A stretch of 48,160 bases of DNA, from contig PMSQ01000033.1 in NCBI GenBank assembly GCA_003168355.1, forward strand, positions 17,611 through 65,770, read 5' to 3'. Of the stretch, positions 27,087 to 35,350 are shown in pieces. How positions within the stretch are numbered: the first letter of the stretch is position 1; each line of letters opens with the position of its first letter. The position numbers and the translations under genes are program-made. Origin of the DNA: Acidobacteriaceae bacterium (lineage in GTDB: Bacteria > Acidobacteriota > Terriglobia > Terriglobales > Acidobacteriaceae). The notes under the pieces were generated by a model. The model was not told the DNA's origin. It worked only from the letters and a program-made list of their open reading frames with translations, and did no database searches.

Positions 27087-27443
27087 CTCCTGTGAGTTTA
27101 CAACCTGGAATTCGTGCCGCAGATAATTTCGCGAGAACCCCTGCGGACTATTCGACTGGTTGCCGAGGTTTCGCAGTGAGCGCCGTTCATCGAGCCAGGG
27201 AGATAGAAACTTGCAACTTCTCCTTGATTTAGGCGCACTAAATGTGAAGGTTCCTGCAACTCCAGAGTGAATTCGCGCCTTTGCTCTGCTTTCTGCTTGT
27301 CTTCAAAGCGCTTCCGCTTCATACTGAAAACAGCCCGTCTCACGCGGGTTTTGGCCCTCTCCCGCCCTCCCCGAACAGGTCGTTGTGTTTTGCAGGACTC
27401 ATCACTGCGCGAAGAAGCGAAAACTACCAGCCAGTAGCCGGCG
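27087..27443. other. intergenic region upstream of pqqB
   Basis: 357 nt between pqqB and the PilZ gene, both on minus. A minus-strand frame (27098-27322, 74 codons from ATG) contains EVASFY, superficially like the PqqA Glu-x3-Tyr site, but the spacing is four residues and the rest is highly basic, so I do not call it. No promoter or terminator is clear. Confidence 0.5.
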
Positions 27444-27773
27444 CTAGCCCTGGCCCGCAGCGGCCGCACAGCGCAACGGATCGACATCCCAAAACGTAGT
27501 TCCAGCGGAAAGATTCTCGACTCCGACTTCCCCAGCCATTTCGGTTCCCGGCTTGCCGCACCACACGATGCGGAATTGAGCTTTTGTTCCCTCGTACAGA
27601 ACGTCGACCACGTCTCCTGGCTTCAGTCGAGCCTCCACGCACTGCAATGTGGCCCCGCGGCCGCTGATAGTGCGCAGGCTGGCGGCTTGAATGAACGGGC
27701 GGGAATTGGCGTCCATGCCGTAGATCTGTACGGGAAGCTCAACGAACACACGTGACTGCTGGCGCCGGTCCAT
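27444..27773 (-). CDS. PilZ domain protein
   Basis: A 109-residue single-domain protein. MDRRQQSRVFVELPVQIYG supplies the RxxxR arm and RTISGRGA the second, slightly degenerate ([DN]xSxxG) motif of PilZ, so it probably binds cyclic di-GMP. It ends GTTFWDVDP, much like the end of the PilZ domain in the chemoreceptor at 7870 (SSFWDDV), so the two PilZ domains are related. The start at 27773 is fixed by AAGGAG 6 nt upstream. The longer frame to 27878 is not needed. Confidence 0.75.
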   Translation of the reverse strand: MDRRQQSRVFVELPVQIYGMDANSRPFIQAASLRTISGRGATLQCVEARLKPGDVVDVLYEGTKAQFRIVWCGKPGTEMAGEVGVENLSAGTTFWDVDPLRCAAAAGQG

Positions 27774-27932
27774 GCAATGCTCCTTAAAGGTTTCAACCCG
27801 GGTTTCAAATCGGAGTATTAAATCGGGTTCAAGCATCGTAGGCGGGCGGGATAGGGAAACAAAGGTAACCACAGTCACAGACGAAGTGGTGTCGAAAGTT
27901 TGCTCGGTTGGATCAGGGCGAGCGCGAGGCCG

Positions 27933-28166
27933 CTAATCGAGGTCGCCGAGTGAGCAAGCGCCTGGGCCCCGAGGATCGCCACAAGAGCCGCAACCGCCAC
28001 TGGTCGCCGCCGCGCCCGCGCCGCCTTTGGCCGACATGGCGAAGGTACTCAGCTGCGGGCTCAGCTTCTTACTTTCACACTTGGGGCACTTGGCCTTGTC
28101 GCGGCCGAAGACCAACGCTTCAAACTCGTGCTGGCATTCCTGGCAGATGTATTCAAAAATCGGCAT
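27933..28166 (-). CDS. FmdB-family zinc ribbon protein
   Basis: A 77-residue protein starting MPIFEYICQECQHEFEALV with a second pair CPKCESKK, a four-cysteine zinc ribbon of the FmdB family, followed by a Gly/Ala/Cys-rich tail (SGGCGSCGDP). The family is linked to regulation and to metal handling, with no established general role. AGGGAG lies 8 nt upstream of ATG 28166; an ATG two codons earlier is possible. Divergent from the YheT-type hydrolase, 76 nt apart. Confidence 0.8.
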   Translation of the reverse strand: MPIFEYICQECQHEFEALVFGRDKAKCPKCESKKLSPQLSTFAMSAKGGAGAAATSGGCGSCGDPRGPGACSLGDLD

Positions 28167-28242
28167 GGCCATCACTCCCTTGGACCTGACTACTGCTATT
28201 AGAATCAATTCGCGCGAACTTCGCAAATAGGAGCGGTGACGC

Positions 28243-29283
28243 GTGGCACCTTCCAGTTCGAGAGCCGGCTTCGAAGATGACTTGACCGAGAAGCCACCAA
28301 TATTCGTGCCCTCAGTTTTCCGGCCGCGTTCCTGGCTGCGAGGCGGGCATACGCAAACTCTCGCGGCTTTTTTTCTCCCGCGCCGAATCGACCTTCCGGC
28401 AGCCGAACGGCGGCTCATCGAAGTGGAGCCCGGCGTCCCCGTGCTCTGCCACTGTCACTGGCAGAAAGACCGGAAAGTGCTGACGCTGATCGTGGTACAC
28501 GGCCTCGAGGGATCGAGCGAGTCGCAATACATGCTGGGAATCGCGCGGAACGGTTTAGCTGCGGGCATGAATGTGATTCGTATGAACCAGCGCAACTGCG
28601 GCGGCATGGACCACTGTGCGCCTACGCTTTACAACTCAAGCCGTTCCGCTGACGTGGCGGCAGTGGCGCGCAACCTCCTTGAGCACGACGGAGTTTCCGG
28701 TTTCGTTCTCATTGGCTTTTCCATGGGCGGTAATCTGGTTCTCAAGCTGGCGGGAGAGTGGGGAAGCGATGGTCCGGGCGAGTTTCGCGGGGTGGCGGCG
28801 GTTTGTCCAGCGGTGAACCTTGCGGCCGGAGCCGACGCGCTGCATGAACCCGCCAATCGGATTTACGAATACTATTTTCTGCTGCAATTGTTCCGGCGGT
28901 TCCGCCGCAAGGTGAAGCTGTTTCCGGCCGACTTCGACGTATCGCGTCTGCGCGGAGTCAAAACCCTGCGGCAATTCGACGAACGTGTCACCGCCTACTA
29001 TTGCGGTTTCACCGGCGCCGACGACTACTACGCCCGCGCCGCTGCCGCCAGCGTTATCGACCGAATCGCGATTCCCACGCTGGTCATTCACGCAGTCAAC
29101 GATCCGTTCGTTCGCATTTTGCCAGAGACGCGCCAGGCGCTCCTCTGCAATCGCAACATCACCTACATCGAAACTGAGGACGGCGGACACTGTGCCTTCG
29201 TCGGCGAGCGCGATGGCGACTCCACCTACGATGGCCGCTGGGCGGAGCGCGAAGTCGTGGAGTTTGCGAAGCAGTTTCAGTAG
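28243..29283 (+). CDS. YheT-family alpha/beta hydrolase
   Basis: A 346-residue hydrolase. FRPRSWLRGGHTQTLAAFF at the N-terminus is typical of YheT/ABHD1-3 proteins; VVHGLEGSSES forms the oxyanion loop; GFSMGGN holds the nucleophilic Ser; HAVNDPFV the Asp; and GGHCAFVG the His. All catalytic residues are present; the substrate is probably an ester but unknown. GTG start with AGGAG 9 nt upstream. Three bases after its stop begins the GTGTGGCGCGGGCACTC repeat. Confidence 0.85.
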   Translation: MAPSSSRAGFEDDLTEKPPIFVPSVFRPRSWLRGGHTQTLAAFFLPRRIDLPAAERRLIEVEPGVPVLCHCHWQKDRKVLTLIVVHGLEGSSESQYMLGIARNGLAAGMNVIRMNQRNCGGMDHCAPTLYNSSRSADVAAVARNLLEHDGVSGFVLIGFSMGGNLVLKLAGEWGSDGPGEFRGVAAVCPAVNLAAGADALHEPANRIYEYYFLLQLFRRFRRKVKLFPADFDVSRLRGVKTLRQFDERVTAYYCGFTGADDYYARAAAASVIDRIAIPTLVIHAVNDPFVRILPETRQALLCNRNITYIETEDGGHCAFVGERDGDSTYDGRWAEREVVEFAKQFQ

Positions 29284-29286
29284 CCT

Positions 29287-29310
29287 GTGTGGCGCGGGCA
29301 CTCCCGCCCG
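29287..29310 (+). repeat. 3'-end repeat, copy 1 (after YheT gene)
   Basis: GTGTGGCGCGGGCACTCCCG followed by CCCG, starting 3 nt after the YheT stop (29281-29283). Contains a GCGGG/CCCGC hairpin. Two other copies lie at 29423-29446 (minus) and 33605-33630. Confidence 0.75.
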
Positions 29311-29422
29311 AACAGCCGGCAGCGGATGAGTAGCTGAGGGCCAGTGCGGCTGCAAACCCTATGGCTTCGGCCGCTGGCGAGTTCCGAACTAAGGCTTGCA
29401 ACTTCCTTGTGGTTGGATTTCG

Positions 29423-29446
29423 CGGGCAAGAGTGCCCGCGCCACAC
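29423..29446 (-). repeat. 3'-end repeat, copy 2 (after the DUF1624 gene)
   Basis: On the minus strand GTGTGGCGCGGGCACTCTTG then CCCG, starting 2 nt after the TGA (29449-29451) of the membrane protein gene. Stem GCGGGCA / TGCCCGC with a CTCT loop. Same orientation relative to its gene as the other copies. Confidence 0.75.
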
Positions 29447-29448
29447 GG

Positions 29449-30600
29449 TCAGTTTGCGCTCGCTGGACGCCGAAACCACGCTAGAATGTCGGTGCCGTGC
29501 CCCTTCATCCGCGTCCGCAGGCAGGCCAGGATCAGCATGGCGAGGAAGATCGTCAGCAATCCCAAAGATGCGGTGCGGATGTTTTGAACATGTTTGGGCA
29601 GGATGGAAACGCGTCCATACACGAATTCAAGGTGCACCCAGTAAACCAGCAGCGAAGCCTGTCCCAACTGAATCAGAGGACTGAGGCCCCACTGTCCGGC
29701 GCTTCGCTGTCCTGCGCCCCAGCGGCACCAACCATAACCCGCCGTCAGAATCACGAGCAGCATACCCACACGGACAAGGAAGAAGTTCGGGCTGGTGTGC
29801 CAGTAGTCGTAGACCGCGTAAAGCTGATGCGGCTGGGCATCAAGCCAGCGGGAGGCGGCGACGAACAATAAGCCGGCCACGCCCGCCAGAGAAAAAGTCA
29901 GAGCCTCGCGTCGTCGGGCCCACTCGCTCTGCAAAATGAATCCTGCGGCCAAACCAGCGAAGGCGAAGGCAGTCCAGGGAAATATCGGGAAGAGCCAGGC
30001 CTGCGGTGTGCCCAGATTATGCACGCCGTTGATGTAGGATTCCAGCGGCCAAGGCAGCCAGCGCGGGCGCCATGTTGTCCACAACGGTGGCGTGAGCAAA
30101 GAAATCAGCAAAGCCGTTCCCGCGGAAGCAAGGACGAGGGCGGTCCGCGCCTGCGCCCCGCGGTGCATAAAGACGAGGAGCACCACCCAGCAGAGGAGGC
30201 CCATGAGCATCATCGAGAGCCCGATGGTGTTGAGCACATCCACACGCAGCAAGTCGCTGAGCGGCGCCCAACCCCAGGCGATCAGATATTCCTGCAGACG
30301 AAAAAGCAGGCCGAAGGCAAATATCTCCGCCCCGCGGCAAATCGTGGCGCGCGCTATTTGCGCGGGCCGCAGATTCTTCTTCCATAGCTTTTCGGTTACC
30401 AGGGCGAACGAAATGCCCGCCAGAAACAAGAACAGAGGAGCGGGAAAGGTTCCTCCCAGTTGCGAGTACATAAAGAATTTGCTCTGGCGCGCGCTGGGGC
30501 TGAGCCACGAGTCGTAGCAATGAGTCTGGAACATCAGGACGCAGGCCAGCCCTCGCATCCAATCGATGTATGCTAGCCGGGTTGGAGCCGCGGAGGTCAA
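29449..30600 (-). CDS. DUF1624 / HGSNAT-like membrane protein
   Basis: A 383-residue polytopic membrane protein. LAYIDWMRGLACVLMFQTH near the N-terminus and PAPLFLFLAGISFAL are characteristic of the DUF1624/heparan-alpha-glucosaminide acetyltransferase group, which moves acetyl groups across membranes to sugars or other acceptors. About ten hydrophobic segments follow. The conserved His (QTH) is present. The first start is a TTG at 30600 with no clear ribosome-binding site; tRNA-Arg lies divergently upstream. The acceptor is unknown. Confidence 0.75.
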   Translation of the reverse strand: MTSAAPTRLAYIDWMRGLACVLMFQTHCYDSWLSPSARQSKFFMYSQLGGTFPAPLFLFLAGISFALVTEKLWKKNLRPAQIARATICRGAEIFAFGLLFRLQEYLIAWGWAPLSDLLRVDVLNTIGLSMMLMGLLCWVVLLVFMHRGAQARTALVLASAGTALLISLLTPPLWTTWRPRWLPWPLESYINGVHNLGTPQAWLFPIFPWTAFAFAGLAAGFILQSEWARRREALTFSLAGVAGLLFVAASRWLDAQPHQLYAVYDYWHTSPNFFLVRVGMLLVILTAGYGWCRWGAGQRSAGQWGLSPLIQLGQASLLVYWVHLEFVYGRVSILPKHVQNIRTASLGLLTIFLAMLILACLRTRMKGHGTDILAWFRRPASAN

Positions 30601-30651
30601 TGCGACACCGCATGATACTCCAGCCGGAGCTTGTGATAAATTTTGCTAAGG

Positions 30652-30728
30652 GGGCGCGTAGCTCAATTGGATAGAGCACCGGTTTTCTAAACCGGTGGTT
30701 GCAGGTTCGATCCCTGCCGCGCCTACCA
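30652..30728 (+). tRNA. tRNA-Arg (anticodon TCT)
   Basis: A 77-nt cloverleaf: acceptor GGGCGCG/CGCGCCT (one G-T wobble), D stem GCTC/GAGC, anticodon stem CCGGT/ACCGG with loop TTTCTAA (TCT, reading AGA/AGG), T arm GCAGG-TTCGATC-CCTGC, discriminator A and encoded CCA. Confidence 0.97.
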
Positions 30729-30731
30729 TAG

Positions 30732-30843
30732 CAGTGGTCAGTGGCCAGTGATCAGTGGCCAGTCAAACACACTGCCCCACCATCTTCTACGCAGCTATCG
30801 CCTCTTGATTTACTGACCACTGGCCACCGATCACTGGCCACTG
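30732..30843. repeat. long inverted repeat of CAGTGGTC units
   Basis: Left arm 30732-30763 and right arm 30812-30843, about 32 nt each, built from CAGTGGTC/CAGTGGCC/CAGTGATC units and complementary with mismatches around a 48-nt loop. The right arm contains the stop codon and last codons of the ferredoxin gene (minus). Begins 4 nt after tRNA-Arg. Related sequence follows trpD at 38485. Confidence 0.75.
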
Positions 30844-31193
30844 CTTTTCCTGTGTTCGCAGGTCTCGGTATTCAGGCAGGAGTCGGCCAGCCTCAGGCGC
30901 TCGACGGGTTTGCCGCCGACGATGTGGGATTCGATGATTTCATCGACGTCGGCGTCTTCAACGTGTCCGTACCAGACCGCATCCGGATAGACCACGAGAT
31001 TTGGGCCGTGCTCGCATTGGTCGAGGCAGCCGGACTGGTTGGCCCGCACTTTGCCTTTGAGGCCGCGTTCCGCCAATTTCTGCTTGAATAGCTTTTGCAG
31101 CTTTGCCTGGCCGCCGGGATCGCAGCATCCCCGCGGATTTCCCGGAGGGCGCTGGTTGCCGCATATGAAGATGTGTTTCTCAAATTTCGGCAT
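30831..31193 (-). CDS. thioredoxin-like [2Fe-2S] ferredoxin
   Basis: A 120-residue protein of the thioredoxin-like ferredoxin family. KHIFICGNQRPPGNPRGCC and QSGCLDQCEHGPNLVVYP hold the cluster cysteines (C-x12-C in the first part, C-x3-C in the second). VWYGHVEDADVDEIIESHI completes the fold. Electron carrier of unknown partner. Its last residues SSGQ and stop come from the CAGTGG-type repeat, so the natural C-terminus may be shorter. Follows the carbonic-anhydrase-like gene by 30 nt, likely in one operon. Confidence 0.85.
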   Translation of the reverse strand: MPKFEKHIFICGNQRPPGNPRGCCDPGGQAKLQKLFKQKLAERGLKGKVRANQSGCLDQCEHGPNLVVYPDAVWYGHVEDADVDEIIESHIVGGKPVERLRLADSCLNTETCEHRKSSGQ

Positions 31194-31223
31194 GAACTGT
31201 GATGTTTAACGAGCGGCGGGGCG

Positions 31224-31706
31224 TCAGGCCACGGGCTGTTGTTTTAAAGGTCTTGAGCTTGCGATTTCGGCGTCCCAGATGCCATCAAAGTCAACGAAGT
31301 AACCCTGCACTTCGATTCCCGGAATTGCCTCTAACAGACTGGCGGCGGCACGCGCCAGTTCGTGCTGGTGATGCTCGGCTTCGGCTTGGGCGTCGCCCCC
31401 GAAGCCGCCGGCAAGGCCGCCATACGCGCCGCAATCGGAGTGTACCATCAGGATCACGCGCCTGGTGCCATGCAGGCGCATCGACTTACGAATCTGCTCC
31501 AGCACAAACTCACGGTCTGTCTCGCGCTCCGGCGAAGCCAGGCACTTGGCGCCACCGGCAACTTTGATCGGGTCTGAATTCGCTACTCCGATGCGCTTGA
31601 GGAACTTCCTGAATCCCAGATCAAATCGGTTATCGAAACACCAGAGAACGGCTGCATCGCACTCATATTTCTCCCGCGGCGCTTCGAAGTGAAAAACCTT
31701 TTTCAC
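31224..31706 (-). CDS. beta-carbonic-anhydrase-like protein
   Basis: A 160-residue protein with the zinc motifs of beta-carbonic anhydrase: CFDNR (the CxDxR pattern) near residue 23, and HSDCGAYGG (HxxC) near residue 90. The family hydrates CO2, but short members like this, without the standard middle helices, have uncertain activity. The GTG start at 31706 has GAGGAGG 5 nt upstream. It leads a two-gene unit with the ferredoxin gene. Divergent from purA. Confidence 0.7.
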   Translation of the reverse strand: MKKVFHFEAPREKYECDAAVLWCFDNRFDLGFRKFLKRIGVANSDPIKVAGGAKCLASPERETDREFVLEQIRKSMRLHGTRRVILMVHSDCGAYGGLAGGFGGDAQAEAEHHQHELARAAASLLEAIPGIEVQGYFVDFDGIWDAEIASSRPLKQQPVA

Positions 31707-31923
31707 CCTAGCCTCCTCAACCAGATCGTTTTCCGGTTTCTATCTTAACCGTAAAGCCATGTTTGCGGTCGCCGCCGGCATTGCGTTGCCATTCGCCTTA
31801 CCGGCACGATAAGATACTCCGTACACATCTTCTCCGCTTTCATCCCATAAGCCTTTTAAGTATTGCCGCGGGGCAAAGAGTGTGCGACCCCGGTGCGGCA
31901 TAGCTGTGCGTCCGCGAATCCCT

Positions 31924-33264
31924 GTGACGGAGTTGGCATTGGAACGAGGCAAGACCGCGGTAATTGTCGGCGCCCAATGGGGCGACGAGGGCAAAGGAAA
32001 GATTGTCGACGTTCTGTCGGAGAGTTTTTCCGTTGTAGCCCGCTATGCCGGCGGCCACAATGCCGGCCACACCGTCATCATCAACGGCAAGAAGTTCGTC
32101 CTGCAACTGGTTCCTTGCGGAGTGTTGCGGACGGCCTGCCGCAGTGTGATCGGCAACGGCGTGGTTCTGGATCCCATGGCCTTTCTGAAGGAAGTGGGCG
32201 CGCTGCGCGAGGCGGGCGTGAGGGTCGACGGGAATCTCTTTGTCTCGAACCGCGCCCAGGTGATTCTTCCCTACCATCGCATGATCGAACTGGCGGCGGA
32301 GAACGCACCGGGCCGCGTGAAGATCGGCACGACCTCGCGCGGCATCGGCCCGGCTTACGAAGACAAGATGGGACGCCGCGGCCTGCGGGTCGCCGATTTG
32401 CTCGACCTGCAGCTTCTGAAAAAACACATCGAAAATGCAGTGCGCGAAAAAAACATGATCGCGCACGCGCTGTTCAATTCCGAACCGCTAGACGCCGACA
32501 AAATGTACACCGAATACGCCGCGGCAGCCGAAAAGATTGCACCCTTTGTGTGTGACACCGCAGTCTTACTGAATCAGGCGCTCGCCGCCGGTGAGGCCAT
32601 CTTGTTTGAAGGCGCCCAGGGAACGATGCTTGACATCGATCACGGCACCTACCCCTTCGTGACTTCTTCCAGTGCGACTTCGGGAGGCGCAGCGACCGGT
32701 ACAGGCGTCGCTCCCAACGCGATCGACTCTGTCATCGGGCTTACCAAGGCATATTGCACGCGGGTGGGCGAGGGTCCGTTCCCCAGCGAGGAGAAAGGCG
32801 ACGAAGGCGAGCAGTTGCGCAAGCGCGGCAACGAGTATGGCGCGGTTACAGGTCGTCCGCGGCGCACCGGCTGGCTTGACTTGCCGCTATTGCGCTACGC
32901 TGCCATGATTAACGGCATCTCCTGGCTGGTGGTGACCAAGCTGGATGTGCTCGACGAACTGGCGGAGATTCCGGTCTGCGTCGGCTATGTGGTCGATGGA
33001 AAGAAGACCATGGAAATTCCCGCGCAAGCCAGCGGTTATGACAAGCTGGAGTGTGTTTATCAAAAGATGCCAGGCTGGCGGACTTCCACGCAAGGTGTCA
33101 CTAAGTTCGATCAGCTACCGAAGCCAGCTCGCGAATACCTGGCGTTCGTGGAGAGAGAGACCGAGGCCAAGGTTGGCCTGATCTCAACTGGTCCGGACCG
33201 GGATCACACCATCTTTATGGATGACTTTATTACTGAGTTGAAGACAGCCTCATCCCGGAAATAG
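31924..33264 (+). CDS. purA: adenylosuccinate synthetase
   Basis: A 446-residue cytoplasmic enzyme joining IMP and aspartate with GTP in AMP synthesis. Signature motifs: GAQWGDEGKGKIVDVL (P-loop), GGHNAGHTV, TSRGIGPAYEDK, EGAQGTMLDIDHGTYPFVT and TGRPRRTGWLDL. The frame is open from a GTG at 31882; I choose the GTG at 31924 (VTELALERGKTAVIVG) by comparison with family length, though TTG codons at 31933 and 31939 are also possible. Neither start has a strong ribosome-binding site. Confidence 0.95.
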   Translation: MTELALERGKTAVIVGAQWGDEGKGKIVDVLSESFSVVARYAGGHNAGHTVIINGKKFVLQLVPCGVLRTACRSVIGNGVVLDPMAFLKEVGALREAGVRVDGNLFVSNRAQVILPYHRMIELAAENAPGRVKIGTTSRGIGPAYEDKMGRRGLRVADLLDLQLLKKHIENAVREKNMIAHALFNSEPLDADKMYTEYAAAAEKIAPFVCDTAVLLNQALAAGEAILFEGAQGTMLDIDHGTYPFVTSSSATSGGAATGTGVAPNAIDSVIGLTKAYCTRVGEGPFPSEEKGDEGEQLRKRGNEYGAVTGRPRRTGWLDLPLLRYAAMINGISWLVVTKLDVLDELAEIPVCVGYVVDGKKTMEIPAQASGYDKLECVYQKMPGWRTSTQGVTKFDQLPKPAREYLAFVERETEAKVGLISTGPDRDHTIFMDDFITELKTASSRK

Positions 33265-33313
33265 AATTGATTTCCCGTTCGTCAGGTACTGAAGACAACT
33301 TAAGGAGCGCACG

Positions 33314-33601
33314 ATGGTGGTTTTAGCGGTCACGTGGATGGCGAAGGCTGGGCATGAAATCGAGGTCACAACACTGTTTGCCAAGCTGACCGAGGAATCC
33401 CGCAAGGAGCCGGGGTGCTCGATGTACCAGGTCCACCGGCACAAGACCGAGGCGCGTCGATTCTTCATCTATGAGCAGTACAAAGACGATGCTGCGCTCG
33501 AAGCTCATCGCAATGCCCCACACTTTTTGCAGTACGCCCGCAAAGATCTGCCGAGAATTGCCGACCGCGTGGAAGGTCACCTTTTCGAGCCGTTGGGTTA
33601 G
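33314..33601 (+). CDS. antibiotic-biosynthesis-monooxygenase (ABM) fold protein
   Basis: A 95-residue dimeric alpha/beta-barrel fold protein: VVLAVTWMAKAGHEIEVTTL, EEPGCSMYQ-like EPGCSMYQVHRH, FFIYEQYKDDAALEAHRNAP and HFLQYARKDLPRI are the typical ABM landmarks. The family includes quinone and heme monooxygenases and many uncharacterised proteins. Start supported by AAGGAG 8 nt upstream. Follows purA by 49 nt. The 3'-end repeat begins 3 nt after its stop. Confidence 0.8.
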   Translation: MVVLAVTWMAKAGHEIEVTTLFAKLTEESRKEPGCSMYQVHRHKTEARRFFIYEQYKDDAALEAHRNAPHFLQYARKDLPRIADRVEGHLFEPLG

Positions 33602-33604
33602 TTC

Positions 33605-33630
33605 GTGTGGCGCGGGCACTCTTGCCCGCG
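33605..33630 (+). repeat. 3'-end repeat, copy 3 (after the ABM gene)
   Basis: GTGTGGCGCGGGCACTCTTG followed by CCCGCG, starting 3 nt after the TAG at 33599-33601. Stem GCGGGCA/TGCCCGC with CTCT loop, identical to copy 2. Confidence 0.75.
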
Positions 33631-33679
33631 TCTCTCCAGGAAGACGGTGTATCGGTTCGGATTCACCACTCAGAGAGGG

Positions 33680-33871
33680 TCACTTCACCTTGTCAATCAT
33701 CAGCGCGCCGCCCGACGCGTAGCTTTCCTTCGACACTTCATGGAAAGCGATGATGATGCCTTCGCGTCGCGCCCCGGCTTCTTCGACGAGCGCGTCGGTG
33801 ACGCGTTTCGCAATTTTCCGCTTCTGCTCGGCGGTGCGGCCTTGCAGCATCGTGATTTGAACCATCGGCAT
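33680..33871 (-). CDS. 4-oxalocrotonate tautomerase family protein
   Basis: A 63-residue tautomerase-fold protein beginning MPMVQITMLQGRTAEQKRKI. After removal of Met, the N-terminal Pro would be the catalytic base, which fixes the start at 33871 rather than the ATG two codons later or the upstream ATG at 33925. GARREGIIIAFHEVSKESYA supplies the usual second half. Substrate unknown. Lies 69 nt downstream of ndk; a dispersed CATCCTGAACGAAG repeat occupies its leader. Confidence 0.8.
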   Translation of the reverse strand: MPMVQITMLQGRTAEQKRKIAKRVTDALVEEAGARREGIIIAFHEVSKESYASGGALMIDKVK

Positions 33872-33873
33872 AA

Positions 33874-33900
33874 GAGATCCATCACTTCGTTCAGGATGAC
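33874..33900 (-). repeat. dispersed GTCATCCTGAACGAAG repeat
   Basis: Minus strand GTCATCCTGAACGAAGTGATGGATCTC, the common extragenic repeat often seen mistranslated as HPERSEGS. It sits directly upstream of the tautomerase start and thus in its transcript leader. Confidence 0.6.
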
Positions 33901-33940
33901 GGCTGCGGGTTCCCGCTTCGCTCACGCCCGCAAGGCGCCG

Positions 33941-34366
33941 TCACTTCGCCAGTTCGTAGCCCGCGAAGAAAAAGCTCAACTCAAAGCGCGCCGTGTCCTC
34001 CGCATCGGAGCCGTGAATGGCGTTGTGCTCGATGCTCGAAGCCCACTTCTTGCGGATGGTCCCTTCCTCGGCGTTGGCCGGATTGGTGGCACCCATCAGC
34101 TTGCGCAGGTCGGCAATGGCGTTTTCTTTTTCCAGAGCCAGAGCAACGACCGGCCCGCTCGACATGAAGTCGGTGAGCGACCCATAAAATGGCCGGCTCG
34201 CATGCACAGCATAAAACTGCTCCGCCTGATACTTGGAGATTTCCAGCATCTTCATGGCCAGAATGTGGAAGCCATTCTTCTCGAACTGTTCAATGATATC
34301 GCCCACTGCGTTCTTGGCGACGGCGTCAGGTTTCACGATGGTAAGAGTACGTTGCAGAGTCTTCAT
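33941..34366 (-). CDS. ndk: nucleoside diphosphate kinase
   Basis: A 141-residue NDP kinase that transfers the gamma phosphate of ATP to other NDPs through a phospho-histidine. The active-site motif NAIHGSD is present; [20 protein letters not shown] and [20 protein letters not shown] are typical. Length is normal. Downstream of sucD by 70 nt on the same strand, so it may be part of a sucCD-ndk transcript, where NDP kinase would use the nucleotide made by succinyl-CoA ligase. Confidence 0.95.
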   Translation of the reverse strand: MKTLQRTLTIVKPDAVAKNAVGDIIEQFEKNGFHILAMKMLEISKYQAEQFYAVHASRPFYGSLTDFMSSGPVVALALEKENAIADLRKLMGATNPANAEEGTIRKKWASSIEHNAIHGSDAEDTARFELSFFFAGYELAK

Positions 34367-34404
34367 AGTTAGTTGTTTGTCGCCTGGTCCTTAGTTATTG
34401 GCTT

Positions 34405-34438
34405 TGTGCTCGGTGCTCGGTACAAGGTACTCGGTACT
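34405..34438. repeat. GTACTCGGTAC-type repeat after sucD
   Basis: GTGCTCGGTGCTCGGTACAA and GGTACTCGGTACTA form short direct and inverted units. The element begins within the stop codon of sucD (TAG at 34437-34439 on minus) and fills the sucD-ndk gap. Confidence 0.55.
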
Positions 34439-35315
34439 AAACTTTCACTCCCAGCACGGCCGCAAGCGTCTCCCCGATATCCGCTGGAGATCTTGCCACG
34501 CGGATGCCGGCCGCTTCCATGGCCTTGATCTTCTCCTCGGCCGTTCCTTTGCCCCCGGAAATGATCGCTCCGGCATGGCCCATGCGGCGTCCCGGAGGCG
34601 CGGTCTGTCCGGCGATGAAGCCGACCACGGGCTTCTTCATTTTCGTCTTCACAAATTCCGCCGCGGTTTCTTCGGCGTCGCCTCCAATTTCACCAATCAT
34701 GATCACCGCTTCGGTCTCCGGATCGCGATTGAACAGGTCAAGCGCATCCAGAAAGTTGGTTCCGATAATCGGATCGCCGCCAATCCCAATGGCAGTCGAC
34801 TGTCCAATACCGCGCTGCGTGAGCTGATGCACCGCCTCATAAGTCAGCGTGCCCGAGCGCGAAACAATGCCGACCGAACCTTCTTTGTGAATCGAACCCG
34901 GCATAATGCCGATCTTGCACTTGCCGGGTGAAATAATTCCGGGGCAGTTCGGTCCAATCAGCCGCGAGCGCCGGTCCTGTAGAAACTCCCAGGCCTTCAC
35001 CATATCGAGCGTCGGAATCCCCTCGGTGATGCAAACGATGAGGTCGAGTTCCGCGTCGGCTGCCTCCATGATGGCGTCGGCCGCGAACGGCGGAGGAACA
35101 AAAATCACAGTCGTATCGGCGCCGGTCTTCTCCACCGCTTCCTGCACGGTGTTGAAAATGGGCCAGCCTTCGTGCGTCGTGCCGCCCTTGCCCGGCGTCA
35201 CTCCACCTACGACCTGCGTCCCATAGGCCGCGCACGCCTTGGCATGGAAGGTGCCTTCGCGTCCGGTCAAGCCCTGCACGATTAATCGCGTTCTCTTATC
35301 AACCAGGATTGCCAT
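34437..35315 (-). CDS. sucD: succinyl-CoA ligase, alpha subunit
   Basis: A 292-residue subunit of the TCA-cycle enzyme that makes ATP or GTP from succinyl-Co[20 protein letters not shown] binds Co[21 protein letters not shown] is a family signature, and [21 protein letters not shown] holds the phosphorylated His. Starts 35 nt after sucC with GAGGAA upstream. Its stop lies in the following repeat. Confidence 0.96.
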   Translation of the reverse strand: MAILVDKRTRLIVQGLTGREGTFHAKACAAYGTQVVGGVTPGKGGTTHEGWPIFNTVQEAVEKTGADTTVIFVPPPFAADAIMEAADAELDLIVCITEGIPTLDMVKAWEFLQDRRSRLIGPNCPGIISPGKCKIGIMPGSIHKEGSVGIVSRSGTLTYEAVHQLTQRGIGQSTAIGIGGDPIIGTNFLDALDLFNRDPETEAVIMIGEIGGDAEETAAEFVKTKMKKPVVGFIAGQTAPPGRRMGHAGAIISGGKGTAEEKIKAMEAAGIRVARSPADIGETLAAVLGVKV

Positions 35316-35350
35316 AAATGAAATTCCTCACTGCCTCACCGCTATGACTG

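Noticed and set aside
27098..27322. Possible pqqA-like frame with EVASFY upstream of pqqB
   Set aside because: Glu and Tyr are five positions apart instead of four, the frame is 74 codons and strongly basic, and it has no good ribosome-binding site.
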